DNA of 64,000 bases from Alcaligenaceae bacterium (lineage in GTDB: Bacteria; Pseudomonadota; Gammaproteobacteria; Burkholderiales; Burkholderiaceae_B): assembly GCA_013416395.1 (NCBI GenBank), contig JACCEP010000004.1:186001-250000 (forward strand), given 5' to 3'. This document shows, piece by piece, positions 16,312 to 25,832 of this stretch. Numbering within the stretch: the first letter of the stretch is position 1; every line of letters begins with the position of its first letter. The translations under genes were made by a program, and so were the position numbers. The notes beneath the pieces were generated by a model. The model saw nothing but the letters and a program-made list of their open reading frames with translations, had not been told where the DNA came from and made no database searches.

Positions 16312-17280
16312 ATGTTCAGAGCAGGTTTTACGGTTTTTTCTGCGGCCTTACTCATTGCGTCAGCCAGTGCTGTTGGTGCTGAAGGTTTTCCGAATCGTGC
16401 TGTCACAATGGTGACACCGTTTCCGGCCGGTGGTGCCACCGACGGGTTGGCCCGCACCCTCGCTGAGCATATGGGAAAGACCCTGGGGCAGCCTGTGGTG
16501 GTCGAGAACCGCGCGGGTGCGGCAACAACGATTGGCGCATCGTATGTGGTCAGGTCTCAGCCCGATGGCTACACCATTTTGCTTGCCACGAACTCAACGC
16601 TGGTCACTAATCGTTTTCTTTTCAAGAGCCTATCGTACGATCCGGATGCCTTTGCACCTATAGGCATGATAGGAATCGGCCCCATGGTTTTGCTCAGCAC
16701 CAAAAAAGACGGCTTTGGCTCGCTTGAGGATGTCGTGGCAGCGGCCAAGAAAAAGCCCGGTGCGTTGACGATCGCATCATTTGGCACAGGTACGTCGTCG
16801 CATCTTGCGGCAGAATATTTCCAGCAACTCGCTGATATCAAGCTGCTGCACGTTCCATTTAAGGGTTCGACACAGGCTCTGCCACAGGTCATTAGCGGTG
16901 ATGTTGACCTGTTTTTCGATATGGTGTCCACCGGTATGCCGCAAGTGGAATCCGATAAGGTGGATGTTCAGGCCATTACCAGCAAGCAGCGTATGTCAAC
17001 GCTGCCCAAGTTGCGCACGGTTGCCGAGTCGGGCTATCCCGGTTTCGACTTGACAGCCTGGTTTACGTTGGTTGCGCCGCCTGGGACGCCTGCAGGCGAA
17101 ACGCGTCTGCTGGGCGACGCGCTTAAGGCTGCACTGGCGGATGAAAAGGTGAAGCAACGCATGCTTGTGATGGGTATTGAACCTTCTGACGGTAGCGTAG
17201 AAGCGTTAAACCAACAGATAAAACAGGAAATCCCCATTATTAAATCCTTGGTCGAGCAGGCGGGCATCGTTGTTCAGTAG
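16312..17280 (+). CDS. Bug/TctC-family periplasmic solute receptor (orphan)
   Basis: A 322-residue receptor. The ATG at 16312 has an AGGAGA Shine-Dalgarno eight bases upstream, and the result is a clean signal peptide (MFRAGFTVFSAALLIASA, cleaved near VGAEG). The longer in-frame start at 16243 falls in the operator. Family signs are TPFPAGGATDGLAR, VENRAGAATTIGA and QPDGYTI. It is the first gene of a possible unit with the gamma-glutamyltransferase-like and aminotransferase genes. No TctAB genes adjoin. Confidence 0.88.
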   Translation: MFRAGFTVFSAALLIASASAVGAEGFPNRAVTMVTPFPAGGATDGLARTLAEHMGKTLGQPVVVENRAGAATTIGASYVVRSQPDGYTILLATNSTLVTNRFLFKSLSYDPDAFAPIGMIGIGPMVLLSTKKDGFGSLEDVVAAAKKKPGALTIASFGTGTSSHLAAEYFQQLADIKLLHVPFKGSTQALPQVISGDVDLFFDMVSTGMPQVESDKVDVQAITSKQRMSTLPKLRTVAESGYPGFDLTAWFTLVAPPGTPAGETRLLGDALKAALADEKVKQRMLVMGIEPSDGSVEALNQQIKQEIPIIKSLVEQAGIVVQ

Positions 17281-17430
17281 ATCGCGTTGACGGTTGGGGG
17301 CCCCTGGTCAGGAGTATCCGAGGATCGGTTCCCGGCTTTTTTCAGCCCATATGGTCTTGCAGTCGGGCTCAATTTTCGTTGTGCCCGTTCGTCAGTAAAA
17401 CCTTCACCTTAAATACGTAGAGAAGTCATT

Positions 17431-19026
17431 ATGTCAGCCCATCCATATTGGCAGTTTCCCCACATGAGTCGTCGTACGCCAGTGCTTGCCGCCAATGTGG
17501 TCAGTACGACGCAGCCTTTGGCTGCCCAGGCTGGCCTGCGCATGCTTCTGGCTGGCGGCAACGCTGTCGACGCTGCGCTTGCGACAGCCATTACCTTGAC
17601 GGTCGTCGAGCCTGTCATGAATGGTATTGGCGGTGATGCCTTCGCACTCATTTGGGACAAAGGGACGTTGCACGCGCTGAATGCTTCAGGCCGTGCACCG
17701 CAGGCCTGGACGCCAGACTATTTTCATGGAAAGTCCGCAATGCCTGAGCTCGGTTGGGGCACAGTGACCGTTCCTGGACAAGTGGCGGGATGGGTAGAGT
17801 TGTCGCGTCGTTTCGGCAAGCTGCCTTTTCGGGATTTGTTTGAGCCCGCCATTGCCTACGCCGAAAATGGCTTTGCCGTGTCTCCGACCATCGCGCGGCA
17901 GTGGGCGGCTCAGGCGCTATTGCTTAAAGATCAGCCGGGTTACGCTCAGGCATTTTTGCCGACAGGTGCCGCACCGCAGGCCGGCGATATATGGCGCTTT
18001 CCAGCGCAAGCGCGCACGTTGGAGCTTATTGCGACAACGGGTGGGAAAGCGTTTTACGAAGGCGAACTGGCTGAACGCATGGCTGATTTTTCTGCAGAAA
18101 CAGGTGGTGCACTTACTCGTGCTGACCTTGCCGCAAACCGCTGCGATTGGGTGGACCCAGTGTCCATGAGTTACCGCGGTGACTATATGCTGCATGAACT
18201 TCCGCCTAATGGGCAGGGAATCGCAGCCTTGATGGCGCTGGGCATGCTTGATACGTTTGACCCGCCGCGTGCAAACGCCCCTTCGTCGATGTTTAATCTT
18301 CCCATCGAGGCGATGAAGCTGGCATTCGCCGACTTGCATGAGCACGTAGGCGATCCAATAGGCATGGGTGAACTGGCTGCCCAGCTTCTTGATAAAGATT
18401 ATCTGCGCCGCCGTGCTGCGCTGATAGATCCGCGCAAAGCTTCAGTGCCCACAGCAGGTCTGCCCGGGCACGGGGGTACGGTCTATCTGACTGCCGCCGA
18501 TGCTGATGGAATGATGATTTCGTACATACAGTCCAACTATCATGGCTTTGGGTCGGGCGTCGTTGTGCCGGATACGGGTATCGCCTTGCACAACCGTGGT
18601 CGTGGCTTCTCGCTTGTGCCAGGCCATCGTAACCAAGTGGCTCCGGGCAAGCGTCCAATGCATACAATTATTCCCGCCTTTGTGACGCGCAATGATGAGC
18701 CCTACGCCAGCTTTGGCGTAATGGGCGGAAATATGCAGGCACAAGGCCATGTGCAGATGATGCAACAATTGGTCGACCTGGGGCACAACCCTCAGACTGC
18801 CGTGGATGCGCCTCGTTTCAGAGTCGAGAGCGGACCTAAGGTGATGCTGGAAGACCACACTCCGGCGGTAGTGGTGGAGGCTTTGCGTGCAGCGGGGCAC
18901 AATATTGCCATGCAGCCAGGCGACAGCCTGGACTTTGGTGCTGCCCAGGTTATCGTAAGGCAACCCCATGGCGGCTACATCGCTGCGTCCGACCCCAGGC
19001 GGGACGGCCAGGCGGTAGGGTATTGA
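17431..19026 (+). CDS. Gamma-glutamyltransferase-family Ntn hydrolase
   Basis: A 531-residue member of the GGT family. The self-processing and catalytic threonine is probably Thr350 in GHGGTVYLTAADADG, just where the large and small subunits separate. Other landmarks are AGGNAVDAALA (residues 41-51), NGIGGDAFALIW and SNYHGFGSGVVVPDTGI. It has no signal peptide, so unlike E. coli Ggt it is probably cytoplasmic. It may hydrolyse gamma-glutamyl amides or another amide. A Bug receptor lies upstream and an aminotransferase downstream, suggesting use of an imported amide or amino compound. Confidence 0.82.
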   Translation: MSAHPYWQFPHMSRRTPVLAANVVSTTQPLAAQAGLRMLLAGGNAVDAALATAITLTVVEPVMNGIGGDAFALIWDKGTLHALNASGRAPQAWTPDYFHGKSAMPELGWGTVTVPGQVAGWVELSRRFGKLPFRDLFEPAIAYAENGFAVSPTIARQWAAQALLLKDQPGYAQAFLPTGAAPQAGDIWRFPAQARTLELIATTGGKAFYEGELAERMADFSAETGGALTRADLAANRCDWVDPVSMSYRGDYMLHELPPNGQGIAALMALGMLDTFDPPRANAPSSMFNLPIEAMKLAFADLHEHVGDPIGMGELAAQLLDKDYLRRRAALIDPRKASVPTAGLPGHGGTVYLTAADADGMMISYIQSNYHGFGSGVVVPDTGIALHNRGRGFSLVPGHRNQVAPGKRPMHTIIPAFVTRNDEPYASFGVMGGNMQAQGHVQMMQQLVDLGHNPQTAVDAPRFRVESGPKVMLEDHTPAVVVEALRAAGHNIAMQPGDSLDFGAAQVIVRQPHGGYIAASDPRRDGQAVGY

Positions 19027-19104
19027 CCGATAACTGCCCAGCTGTAAAAAAGGGTGCTGTGAACCCGCCTTCCTTATTTCTGGTCTTCAGTTAAGAGCAA
19101 TGAC

Positions 19105-20469
19105 ATGAACACACTCAGCGATAATCAAAACCGCGACATCCACTATCACATGCATCCGTATACCAATGCGGTCAAACATCAGCAGATCGGCCCACGTGTC
19201 ATCGAGCGTGGTGAAGGCATTTATGTGTACGATGATCAGGGTCGTAAGTACATTGAAGGCATGGCCGGGCTGTGGAGCGTGGCCGTAGGCTTTAATGAGC
19301 AACGTTTGGTGGCTGCTGCGACGCGGCAGATGAGCAAGCTGCCTTTCTACCATACCTTTACCCACAAAACGCATACGCCCTCTATAGAGCTGGCCGAAAA
19401 GCTTGTGCAGCTTACGAAAGGTCGTATGAACACGGCCTTTTTCACTAACTCGGGCTCGGAAGCGAACGACACCGTCATCAAGATGGTGTGGTACTACAAC
19501 AATGCGCTGGGCCGAACCCAGAAAAAGAAAATTATTGCGCGTAACAGGGGCTACCACGGCGTTACGGTTGCCTCGGCCAGCCTTACGGGCCTGGCGCACA
19601 ACCACCGAGGCTTCGATCTGCCTCTGCCACAAATGAAGCATGTTACCTGCCCCCATTTTTACCGCGAGGGTAGGCCGGGCGAGACCGAAGATGACTTTGC
19701 CACCCGCATGGCAGAAGAGCTTGAAGCCTTAATCTTGAGTGAAGGGCCGGACACTGTAGCGGCGTTTATTGGCGAACCTGTCATGGGTGCCGGCGGCGTT
19801 ATAGTGCCACCGGAAACCTACTGGGCCAAAATTCAGCAGGTATGCCGAAAATACGATGTACTGATTGTGGCGGACGAGGTTATAACTGGCTTTGGGCGCC
19901 TGGGCTATATGTTTGGCTCTGACCGGTTCGGCATAGAGCCAGATATCATGGTGTTGTCCAAACAGATTACGTCTTCCTATCTGCCGTTGGCAGCCGTGCT
20001 GCTGAGCGAGCCGGTACAGTCGGTGATTGCCCGCTACTCGGGTGAACTTGGAACATTTGGTCATGGTTACACCACCAGTGGTCACCCCGTTGCCACGGCC
20101 GTTGCGCTGGAGAACATCCGCATCATCGAAGAAAATGGCCTGGTAGAAAACGCAGCCCGCGTCGGAGAGGTTTTGCAGTCCTCGCTGCGTGCGCTGAGTG
20201 ATCATCCGCTGGTGGGTGAGGTGCGTGGCACAGGGTTGATTGCCGCTGTGGAGCTGGTTGCCGACAAGGCTACGCGCAAGCAATTTGACCCTGCAGGCAA
20301 GGCAGGTGCCTTGCTTGTAGAGCGGGCCCATGAGCACGGGCTAATCGTGCGTGGCATCCAGGATAGTATTGCTTTTTGCCCGCCGCTTATCATTACCGAA
20401 GAGCAGGTGCGCGACATGGTGGGCCGCTTCGTGGATACGCTCGAAGAGGTGCAGGGTCAGCTTGTCTGA
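19105..20469 (+). CDS. Class III (omega) aminotransferase, PLP-dependent
   Basis: A 454-residue fold-type I enzyme. Landmarks are NSGSEANDTVIKMVWYYNNALG for phosphate binding, RGYHGVTVASASL, and ADEVITGFGRLG with Asp257 at the pyridine nitrogen. Lys286 in LSKQITSSYLP is the Schiff-base lysine. Length and motifs match beta-alanine/omega-amino acid:pyruvate or putrescine-type aminotransferases. It lies 78 bases after the GGT-like gene and could act on the amine that enzyme releases, though that is inference. A hairpin terminator follows. Confidence 0.88.
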   Translation: MNTLSDNQNRDIHYHMHPYTNAVKHQQIGPRVIERGEGIYVYDDQGRKYIEGMAGLWSVAVGFNEQRLVAAATRQMSKLPFYHTFTHKTHTPSIELAEKLVQLTKGRMNTAFFTNSGSEANDTVIKMVWYYNNALGRTQKKKIIARNRGYHGVTVASASLTGLAHNHRGFDLPLPQMKHVTCPHFYREGRPGETEDDFATRMAEELEALILSEGPDTVAAFIGEPVMGAGGVIVPPETYWAKIQQVCRKYDVLIVADEVITGFGRLGYMFGSDRFGIEPDIMVLSKQITSSYLPLAAVLLSEPVQSVIARYSGELGTFGHGYTTSGHPVATAVALENIRIIEENGLVENAARVGEVLQSSLRALSDHPLVGEVRGTGLIAAVELVADKATRKQFDPAGKAGALLVERAHEHGLIVRGIQDSIAFCPPLIITEEQVRDMVGRFVDTLEEVQGQLV

Positions 20470-20475
20470 GCGAAG

Positions 20476-20493
20476 GCGGGGCTAGCCCGCTTT
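20476..20493 (+). terminator. Hairpin terminator between aminotransferase and gntR genes
   Basis: GCGGG/CCCGC with a five-base loop is followed by TTT, seven bases after the aminotransferase stop and just before the convergent GntR gene. Confidence 0.5.
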
Positions 20494-20504
20494 CAGCCCT
20501 GCGG

Positions 20505-21191
20505 TTACTTCAATTCGGTCGCCAGCAACTCACGTGTCACATCCCATCCCTTGCTGTGATGGGCACGTAAAAGTTCACGCAACAATAGCCCGTCGCGGCG
20601 GCAGAGGGCTTCGATAATTTGCTCGTGCTCAGTTACCGCTTGCTCCCAACGAGTGTGTTCAATATTGCCTGCATATCGATATCGACGTATATGCAGCGAT
20701 TCTGCCCTGTATATGCGTGACAGTGCCTCATTGTGTGCGCCGTCGACAATAAGCTGATGTATCTGCTGATTGATCTGGAAGTAAGACATCAAGTCTTGCT
20801 GTTGAAACGACACCAGCATTTGATGGTGTAACGTTTTTATTTCTTCCAGTTCAGGCGCGGTAATGCGAGCGCAGCTGGCCACTGCGGCAATACTTTCAAG
20901 GCCAATTAATACTTCCATTGCGGAATCGATGTGCTTCATAGAGAGGCGCGTAACAAACGCACCTCGATTCGGCGTCAGGTCAATTAGGCCCTCAGAAGCG
21001 AGAATCTTGAGAGCTTCCCGTAGCGGCGTTCGTGACAAGTCTTGGTGCTCTTCTAGTACCGAACGTTCCGAAATGCGCTGGCCGGGCTTCAGAACCCCAG
21101 AAACAATCAGTTCACGCAGCCGCGTTACGGCCGACAAAGTGCGTGTGCCCCGGGCTGTGCTTGTAGCTCCTGGAAGGGTTGTGTTTTCCAT
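20505..21191 (-). CDS. GntR-family (FadR/FCD) transcription regulator
   Basis: A 228-residue regulator using the ATG at 21191 (MENTTLPG); an upstream TTG at 21212 is in frame but overlaps a palindrome. The N-terminal winged helix reads ISERSVLEEHQDLSRTPLREALKILASEGLI. The C-terminal FCD domain is all-helical and carries the metal/ligand histidines in FQINQQIHQLIVDGAHN and AVTEHEQIIEAL. FCD proteins of this kind often sense sugar acids or small carboxylates. It is divergent from the dehydrogenase/TTT/kinase operon, and two matching palindromes between them mark it as the probable repressor. Confidence 0.9.
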   Translation of the reverse strand: MENTTLPGATSTARGTRTLSAVTRLRELIVSGVLKPGQRISERSVLEEHQDLSRTPLREALKILASEGLIDLTPNRGAFVTRLSMKHIDSAMEVLIGLESIAAVASCARITAPELEEIKTLHHQMLVSFQQQDLMSYFQINQQIHQLIVDGAHNEALSRIYRAESLHIRRYRYAGNIEHTRWEQAVTEHEQIIEALCRRDGLLLRELLRAHHSKGWDVTRELLATELK

Positions 21192-21202
21192 ATATTTTAT
21201 AT

Positions 21203-21212
21203 TTGCATGCAA
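21203..21212. promoter_or_regulatory. Palindrome O1 near gntR start
   Basis: TTGCATGCAA is a perfect palindrome just upstream of the gntR ATG. The same core recurs at 21262-21279, with centres 63 bases apart, about six helical turns. Confidence 0.55.
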
Positions 21213-21261
21213 TTTATAGATGTTTTAGGGTTTTCACTAGTATGCATTGACGATTTTGTTT

Positions 21262-21279
21262 ATTATTGCATGCAATAAT
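21262..21279. promoter_or_regulatory. Palindrome O2, likely GntR operator at operon promoter
   Basis: ATTATTGCATGCAATAAT is a perfect 18-base palindrome containing the O1 core. A TTGACG hexamer at 21247 and a TGCAAT hexamer 18 bases later would place O2 over the -10 region of the dehydrogenase operon. Confidence 0.65.
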
Positions 21280-21309
21280 TCGGCTAGTCATTTTCAAAAT
21301 AATAAGTAT

Positions 21310-22698
21310 ATGAACTTTCATACCTATTTCTCTAGTATCGCTAAGCCTATCAACGCATGCATCGTGGGTAGTGGCGGCTTTGGCCGTAGTTTCCTGGCTC
21401 AGGGAATGCGCACTCCTCTGCTGAACTGCCGTGTGGCTGTTGATGTAAGTGCTGAGGTCGTGGTGCATTCCATGATCCAGATCGGCATCGCGGAAGATCT
21501 AATAAGGGTCTGCGAGACGCCTGAGTCGGCATTGCAGGCCTGGCATGATGGTTATTATGTTGCCACATCAGATTTGGTGAATCTGTTGGGTCTACCTCTG
21601 GATATTGTGGTCGAGGCGACGGGCAACCCAGAAGCGGGGGCGAGATACGCCAAGATGGCGCTGGATGCGGGCTTTCATCTGGCGCTGGTGTCGAAAGAAG
21701 TTGACAGCGTTGTAGGCCCAGGCTTGGCTCACATGGCCAGACAGAACGGGCTTATTGTGACGCCAGTTGATGGTGATCAACCCAGCCTGCTGATTGGTCT
21801 GATTACCTGGGCCCAGGTAATGGGGTTTGAAATCATTGCTGCGGGCAAGGCGAGTGAGTACGACTTTGTCTACGATCATGATACCGGCGCGATGAGCAGC
21901 GACGGTATGGTTGTCGACCTGCCGATGTTCAAATCCTTTTGGTCGTTAGATACCGAAGATGCGCGCACCACCATACAAGCTCGCGCTGAGGCATGTTATC
22001 AACTGCCGCAGCGCGCGGTCCCTGATTTCTGTGAAATGCAGGTAGTGTCCAGCGCAACGGGTTTTCTTCCTGATACCCCGGAATTTCATGTGCCGATTTT
22101 GCGCATTTCTGAAGTGCCAGAGTTGCTCAGACCTGTAAGTGAAGGCGGTGTGCTGACGGCAAGCGGCAAGCTGGAACTGTTTCACTGTTTGCGGAAAACC
22201 GATGAGTTGAGTTTTGCTGGCGGCGTGTTCGTCGTGATTCGCTGCCATGATGCAGCCACTTGGTCTCTGCTTGCCGGCAAGGGGCATGTCGTTAGTGCGG
22301 ATCAGAAGACCGCGCTCATGTATATACCCCGCCACCTGCTCGGTCTTGAGGCAGCAATTAGTGTGCTTGAGGCTGCTGGTCTTGGCATCTCGAGTGGTGG
22401 GGTTGATCCCAAGCCCACACTCGACCTGGTCGGTAAGGCCACAGAGTTTTTGCCGGCGGGTACTGTCTTGAAAATGGGCGGACATCATCATTCGATTGAG
22501 AAAGTGTCGCCTCTTTTAGTGGAGGGAGCAGCACTGGCTGATGATCGCCCTGCGCCATTTTATTTAATTGCAAATTGCCGCTTGAGCCGTGATGTACGAA
22601 AGGGGCAGTTTATTTGCATAGGAGATGTCGAGATCGACACCTCGTCAGTACTTTTTCAATTGAGAAATTATCAAGATACGGTGTTTTTTGCCAGCTAA
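21310..22698 (+). CDS. NAD(P)-dependent dehydrogenase with C-terminal SAF domain (COG4091-like)
   Basis: A 462-residue protein. The ATG at 21310 is preferred; the frame is open to 21247, but that part overlaps the operator. The N-terminal Rossmann motif is IVGSGGFGRSFLAQGM. VEATGNPEAGARYA and the conserved SKEVDSVVGP with VTPVDGDQPS follow, the pattern of homoserine-dehydrogenase-like proteins that end in a SAF domain. The C-terminal 60 residues (FYLIANCRLSRDVRKGQFI) fit SAF. It is the first gene of the TTT/DUF1537/aldolase operon, so it may oxidise a hydroxy acid before phosphorylation. The substrate is not known. Confidence 0.75.
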   Translation: MNFHTYFSSIAKPINACIVGSGGFGRSFLAQGMRTPLLNCRVAVDVSAEVVVHSMIQIGIAEDLIRVCETPESALQAWHDGYYVATSDLVNLLGLPLDIVVEATGNPEAGARYAKMALDAGFHLALVSKEVDSVVGPGLAHMARQNGLIVTPVDGDQPSLLIGLITWAQVMGFEIIAAGKASEYDFVYDHDTGAMSSDGMVVDLPMFKSFWSLDTEDARTTIQARAEACYQLPQRAVPDFCEMQVVSSATGFLPDTPEFHVPILRISEVPELLRPVSEGGVLTASGKLELFHCLRKTDELSFAGGVFVVIRCHDAATWSLLAGKGHVVSADQKTALMYIPRHLLGLEAAISVLEAAGLGISSGGVDPKPTLDLVGKATEFLPAGTVLKMGGHHHSIEKVSPLLVEGAALADDRPAPFYLIANCRLSRDVRKGQFICIGDVEIDTSSVLFQLRNYQDTVFFAS

Positions 22699-22755
22699 TA
22701 ACTGTGTGAGCTAGCTACAAACACACCCACAAGAAAGTTACCCATAGGAGCAAAC

Positions 22756-23760
22756 ATGAAATATCTATCAAAGAAGTCTGCATTGGTTTTTGCCATGGCT
22801 GCAGGTTGTTTAGTATCGGGCGTTAGCGCCGCCTGGGAGCCCACAAAGTCGGTTGAGTTTATTGCTTCGGCGGGCGCAGGGGGCGGAACCGACCAGTTTG
22901 CGCGCATTGTCCAGTCAATTATTCAAAAATACAAACTGAATTCAACGCCGGTTATCGTTTCGAATAAGGGCGGTGGTGCTGGTACTGAAGCCTTTGTTTA
23001 CGGCGAGGGCATCCATGGTGATCCGCACAAACTGATCTTTTCCACTAATTTGGCATGGCTTATGCCCATGATCACGAAGGTGGGCTACAAAATTGAAGAC
23101 ATGACCCCGCTTGCCACAATGGCTGCAGATGAGTTTGTGCTCTGGACGTCGACATCGGCTCCGTACAAAACCGCTGAAGAACTGCTGGCTGCAGCCAAAG
23201 AAAAAAAGGCTGCATTCAAGTTTGGCGGAGCGCAGTCCAAAGACACTGACCATATTTTGACGCGCAAAATTGAAGATGCGACAGGCATCAACGTAACCTA
23301 CATCCCGTTTAAATCTGGCGGCGAAGCGGCAGTGCAGTTAGCCGGCGGTCACGTGGACGCCAACACCAACAACCCTGGTGAAAATGCCTCTTACTGGAAA
23401 GCCGATAAAGTACGCCCATTATGCGTATTCGCCTCCAAGCCTTTGGCTAACACAGACAAAATCAACAAAGATACTTCGTGGGCAGATATCCCACTGTGCA
23501 AAGACTCAGGCATCAGCATTGACAGCTTTAATATGCCACGCACAGTGTGGATGGCCGGAGGCGTTAAGCCAGAAGAGGTCGCCTACTATGTCGAGCTACT
23601 TAAGAAGGTTACTGAGAAGCCAGAGTGGAAAGCGTGGCTTGCCCGTGGTGTGCAATCAGAGTTTTTTCAAACGGGTGATGCTCTTAATGCCTATATAAAG
23701 AAAGATGCGACGGAGCACCATACCTTGTTCGCAAAGAATGAGTGGTTAGTTAAAAACTGA
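22756..23760 (+). CDS. tctC: TctC-type periplasmic receptor of tripartite tricarboxylate transporter
   Basis: A 334-residue receptor with an AGGAGC Shine-Dalgarno, Sec signal peptide (cleaved near VSAAWE) and Bug landmarks AGAGGGTDQFAR and SNKGGGAGTEA. It diverges from the other three Bug proteins here, for example in the PFKSGGEAAVQLAGGHVD ligand-lobe segment. It lies directly upstream of tctB and tctA and so has a dedicated permease. The enclosing operon points to a sugar acid or other hydroxy carboxylate as ligand. Confidence 0.9.
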   Translation: MKYLSKKSALVFAMAAGCLVSGVSAAWEPTKSVEFIASAGAGGGTDQFARIVQSIIQKYKLNSTPVIVSNKGGGAGTEAFVYGEGIHGDPHKLIFSTNLAWLMPMITKVGYKIEDMTPLATMAADEFVLWTSTSAPYKTAEELLAAAKEKKAAFKFGGAQSKDTDHILTRKIEDATGINVTYIPFKSGGEAAVQLAGGHVDANTNNPGENASYWKADKVRPLCVFASKPLANTDKINKDTSWADIPLCKDSGISIDSFNMPRTVWMAGGVKPEEVAYYVELLKKVTEKPEWKAWLARGVQSEFFQTGDALNAYIKKDATEHHTLFAKNEWLVKN

Positions 23761-23799
23761 TCTGATTTATTGATCAACAGAAACGGGTAAACAGCAAGT

Positions 23800-24279
23800 A
23801 TGTCATTGACAGACCGACGCACGATGGAGCTCGCAACCGTAGTAGCCATCGCTTTTTTTGGGGGTGTCATCGTTGCGGGCAGCCTACAGTTAGATACGGG
23901 ATGGGCTGCGGAGACTGGGCCTCAATCGGGATATCTGCCTCTAAGGCTGGGTATTGCATTGTGCGCTGTCAGTGTTTTGCTGTTTCTCGGTATTCTGCGC
24001 CAGCCTGGGCAAGCGGTGTTTGTGACGCGCGAGCAGTTCAAACTGACGCTTGCTGTCTTCCTACCGACAGCCGTACTTGTTGGGTCGATGTCTTATCTGG
24101 GCTGTTACGCGCCATCTTGGGTTTATCTGCTTTATATGGTGAAATTTCAGGGACGAAACTCTTGGAGCAAGTCTCTGCTGCTTGCCAGCATTATTATTGT
24201 TGCGTTTTATCTGGTCTTCGATCTGTGGTTCAAGGTTGATCTGGCCAAAGGGCCAGTAGAGTCCTTCCTGGGGCTGTAA
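23800..24279 (+). CDS. tctB: TctB-type small membrane subunit of TTT transporter
   Basis: A 159-residue protein with four hydrophobic segments, matching TctB in size and topology. It opens with RRTMELATVVAIAFFGGVIV and ends with a helix before the TctA gene nine bases away. The function of TctB is structural within the permease. Confidence 0.88.
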   Translation: MSLTDRRTMELATVVAIAFFGGVIVAGSLQLDTGWAAETGPQSGYLPLRLGIALCAVSVLLFLGILRQPGQAVFVTREQFKLTLAVFLPTAVLVGSMSYLGCYAPSWVYLLYMVKFQGRNSWSKSLLLASIIIVAFYLVFDLWFKVDLAKGPVESFLGL

Positions 24280-24288
24280 GGAACTCAC

Positions 24289-25809
24289 ATGACAGACTTA
24301 AGCTTATTGTGGTCGGGCTTTGAAACAGCACTGACTTTTCACCATATTCTCCTGATGGTGGGTGGCGTATTACTTGGCATCCTGGTAGGGGTGCTGCCAG
24401 GACTGGGCGCGCCCAATGGTGTCACACTTTTGCTACCACTGACATTCACCATGGAGCCTGTCAGTGCCATCATCTTGTTGTCATCGATGTATTGGGGAGC
24501 GTTGTTTGGGGGCTCAACAACGTCGATTTTATTTAATATTCCGGGTGAGCCTTCATCTGTCGCCACTACCTTCGATGGCCACCCTATGGCCAAGAATGGT
24601 CGTACAGAAGAAGCATTGTCAACCGCCTTTCTGTCAGCAGGGTTTGGGGCATTTACTGGCGTTGTCGTGGTTACGCTCATCGCCAATGTCGTTGCCGATT
24701 TTGCACTGCGGTTTGGGCCTGCTGAATATTTTGCCATCTTTTTGCTCACATTCTGCAGCTATGTTGGCATGAGTGGTGGTAGGCCGCTTAAAACCATTGT
24801 TTCGGTGTTAATCGGGCTCATATTGACCGCAGTGGGTATGGATACTGTATCGGGCGAGCTACGTCTCACGTACGGCACAACCTCGCTCATCAACGGTGTT
24901 TCATATCTTGCTGCGGTTATCGGTCTTTTTGGTATTGGCGAGCTCTTGGTCACCGTTGAAGAAGGGCTTGAGTTTAACGGGCTTAAAGCCAAAATGAACT
25001 TTCGCATAGTTTGGCGTACCTTTTTGGGCATGCCAAAACACGCGGTGGTTCTTCTTCGCTCGACATTGATTGGTTGTTGGATGGGCATTACGCCGGGCGG
25101 GCCAACTGCGGCATCCTTTATGTCCTATGGTATCGCCAGACGCTTCTCGCGCAATCCTGAAAACTTTGGTAAGGGAGAACCGGCCGGCGTTGTCGCGCCT
25201 GAGGCTGCCGACCACTCGGCTGGTGTATCGGCCTTGCTACCCATGCTGTCGTTGGGGATACCCGGCTCCGCCACTGCAGCCGTCATGATGGGCGGCCTTA
25301 TGATCTGGGGTCTTCAGCCTGGCCCCATGCTATTCATTGAACAGCCAGATTTTGTATGGGGTCTGATTGCATCCATGTATATCGCCAATATTGTGGCGGT
25401 AGTGCTCGTGCTGACAACGATTCCATTTTTTGCTTCTATTTTAAAAGCGCCGTTTTCAATTATCGGACCGATCATCATCGTGGTATGTCTTGTGGGTGCT
25501 TACACAATTGCCGACCGTATGCTGGATGTTTATCTCGCATTGATTTTCGGTGTGGTGGGGTATGTGTTCAAAAAGCTTGATTATCCGATCGCACCCCTTA
25601 TATTGGCGATGGTGTTGGGCGATAAAATGGAAGACGCTTTCAGACAGGCGTTGTTATCGTCCCAGGGTTCCTTCTCGATCTTTTTCAGCAATGGGCTTGT
25701 TACGACGCTTATGGTATTGGCAGCCTTGCTGGCGTGCTGGGGCTTGCTTCCAAGGATTAGATTCAAACGCAAGAATGTACCGTTTCCCCTGCCTGAAAAT
25801 GGCAAATAA
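24289..25809 (+). CDS. tctA: TctA-type large permease subunit of TTT transporter
   Basis: A 506-residue protein with about 11-12 hydrophobic segments. The TctA signature GILVGVLPGLGAPNGV is near residue 30, and FGGSTTSILFNIPGEPSS and SLGIPGSATAAVMMGGL form the second conserved set, reflecting the internal two-fold repeat. It moves the ligand with a cation across the inner membrane. It follows tctB closely and is followed 23 bases later by the DUF1537 kinase gene. Confidence 0.93.
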   Translation: MTDLSLLWSGFETALTFHHILLMVGGVLLGILVGVLPGLGAPNGVTLLLPLTFTMEPVSAIILLSSMYWGALFGGSTTSILFNIPGEPSSVATTFDGHPMAKNGRTEEALSTAFLSAGFGAFTGVVVVTLIANVVADFALRFGPAEYFAIFLLTFCSYVGMSGGRPLKTIVSVLIGLILTAVGMDTVSGELRLTYGTTSLINGVSYLAAVIGLFGIGELLVTVEEGLEFNGLKAKMNFRIVWRTFLGMPKHAVVLLRSTLIGCWMGITPGGPTAASFMSYGIARRFSRNPENFGKGEPAGVVAPEAADHSAGVSALLPMLSLGIPGSATAAVMMGGLMIWGLQPGPMLFIEQPDFVWGLIASMYIANIVAVVLVLTTIPFFASILKAPFSIIGPIIIVVCLVGAYTIADRMLDVYLALIFGVVGYVFKKLDYPIAPLILAMVLGDKMEDAFRQALLSSQGSFSIFFSNGLVTTLMVLAALLACWGLLPRIRFKRKNVPFPLPENGK

Positions 25810-25832
25810 TTCGAGACAACTTGGGGTTTGGC

